Source of the DNA: Desulfuromonadaceae bacterium
GTDB taxonomy: Bacteria; Desulfobacterota; Desulfuromonadia; Desulfuromonadales; Geopsychrobacteraceae
Assembly (NCBI GenBank): GCA_013138655.1
Contig: WTCI01000158.1
Location: forward strand, 1 to 6,409
Direction of reading: 5' to 3'
DNA: 6,409 nt
Part shown: positions 5,847-6,409 of the stretch, piece after piece
How the letters are laid out: the number at the start of each line of letters is the position of its first letter
Position numbering within the stretch: the first letter of the stretch is position 1
Program-made: the position numbers and the translations under genes
The notes under the pieces: model-generated
The model's input: only the letters and a program-made list of their open reading frames with translations
Told to the model about the DNA's origin: nothing
Database searches by the model: none

Positions 5847-5918
5847 AGTGTAAATAAAATCGACAGTAGCCTTGTGCCCCGCGTTCGAAGCCTTTTTAAG
5901 GACGATTATTCTTACACT
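5847..5918. repeat. Imperfect inverted repeat between convergent genes
   Basis: AGTGTAAATAAAATCG (5847-5862) and CGATTATTCTTACACT (5903-5918) are reverse complements at 13 of 16 positions, with a perfect 7-bp outer part AGTGTAA/TTACACT and a 40-base centre. It lies in the 143-base gap between the thioesterase and kinase stop codons. No long U-run follows on either strand, so a terminator role is only a guess. Confidence 0.4.
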
Positions 5919-5965
5919 TCCAATTATGGAGCGGCCTTTGTTCGTTGCAGTACGATAAAATCTTC

Positions 5966-6409
5966 TCAGCTGCAGGGCAGCTCAAAGTGAATGCTGGTTC
6001 CCTGCCCCAGCTCACTGTCGACCCAAATCTTGCCATTATGGGCATCAATAATGCTTTTAACAATGGTCAGGCCCAATCCGGTTCCTCCGACCGCTGTGTC
6101 GGACTGGTTACAGCGGTAGAATTTTTCAAAAATCAGTGGGACTTGTTCTTCGGTCAGGCCGATGCCGTTATCGCTGATGACCACCCGATAGCCATGTGTC
6201 ACCGGCTTGCCGCTGATAATAATTTCACCTCCGGACGGTGAGTATTTAACGGCGTTACTGCAGAGGTTCTCCATCACCTGCCAAATTTTTTCCTTATCGA
6301 CATTCAGGATCGTTGCCGGTGAATCGATGGTGACGAGGAATGGATGATCTGCAGAAAAATGGCGGTAATGGTGAATCGGTTCTTCAAACAGCTCTTCTGC
6401 CGAACAGTC
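5966..6409 (-). CDS. Sensor histidine kinase, C-terminal ATPase domain, truncated by window edge
   Basis: C-terminal 147 residues of a two-component sensor kinase; the frame is open to base 6409, so the sensor part and phosphoacceptor-His (HisKA) domain lie to the right of the window. The GTG at 6275-6277 is an internal codon, not the start. The HATPase_c domain is complete in its ATP-binding motifs, numbering from the edge: N box MENLCSNAVKYS (46-57), G1 box DNGIG (80-84), F box FEKFYR (94-99) and G2 box GGTGLGL (108-114), followed by a normal end (WVDSELGQGTSIHFELP). It would autophosphorylate a histidine using ATP and pass the phosphate to a response regulator. The partner and signal are not visible. 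A 6-bp hairpin AGCTGC/GCAGCT overlaps the stop codon. Confidence 0.93.
   Translation of the reverse strand, partial: DCSAEELFEEPIHHYRHFSADHPFLVTIDSPATILNVDKEKIWQVMENLCSNAVKYSPSGGEIIISGKPVTHGYRVVISDNGIGLTEEQVPLIFEKFYRCNQSDTAVGGTGLGLTIVKSIIDAHNGKIWVDSELGQGTSIHFELPCS

Noticed and set aside
5968..5982. AGCTGC/GCAGCT hairpin at the kinase 3' end as a minus-strand terminator
   Set aside because: A 6-bp stem with a 3-base loop overlapping the stop codon and only a short, offset TTTT downstream; not convincing.
5945..6241. Plus-strand frame of 98 codons at the right end
   Set aside because: Antisense to the kinase ATPase domain, whose N, G1, F and G2 boxes are all present in the minus frame.

Overview
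The window looks like chromosomal DNA of a Gram-negative bacterium. The DAHP synthase closely resembles the Thermotoga/Bacillus-like type I-beta class. Together with moderate-to-high GC coding sequence, strong GGAGG-type ribosome sites and a long CACGGACA/CACAAAG intergenic repeat, it makes me suspect a Desulfuromonas/Geobacter-like (Desulfuromonadota) organism. That assignment is a judgement from memory, not a search result.

Layout. (1) 1-2123: a trehalose cassette, the 3' part of otsB (trehalose-6-phosphate phosphatase, cut by the left edge) followed by otsA (trehalose-6-phosphate synthase), joined by a 4-base stop/start overlap. (2) 2124-2433: a regulatory leader. It has a sigma70-like promoter, a good ribosome site, a 27-residue leader peptide with 9 Phe, 2 Tyr and 1 Trp, and then two adjacent hairpins, each followed by a U-rich run. 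This has the form of a ribosome-mediated (pheA/trp-type) transcription attenuator. (3) 2434-4910: aroF (DAHP synthase, first step of the shikimate pathway), an unrecognised 96-residue four-cysteine protein, and serC (phosphoserine aminotransferase), all on the plus strand with short gaps and apparently one operon under the attenuator. A terminator-like hairpin follows serC. (4) 4911-5363: a gene-free stretch holding a nested inverted repeat with a perfect 20-bp outer arm. (5) 5364-5822: a hotdog-fold (4HBT/PaaI-like) thioesterase. (6) 5966-6409, minus strand: the C-terminal ATPase part of a sensor histidine kinase, convergent with the thioesterase and cut by the right edge.

How the parts work together. 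OtsA and OtsB make trehalose from UDP-glucose and glucose-6-phosphate. AroF commits PEP and erythrose-4-phosphate to aromatic amino acids, and SerC makes phosphoserine, so the second operon supplies precursors for aromatic amino acids and serine. Phe shortage would stall a ribosome on the leader codons and let transcription continue into aroF. The AroF N-terminal domain is of the type that gives allosteric feedback by Tyr/Phe, so control may act on both RNA and enzyme. The most noteworthy item is this attenuator in front of a DAHP synthase. Hand pairing gives a consistent set of mutually exclusive RNA pairings that explains switching, with the order of segments differing from the classical E. 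coli trp scheme.
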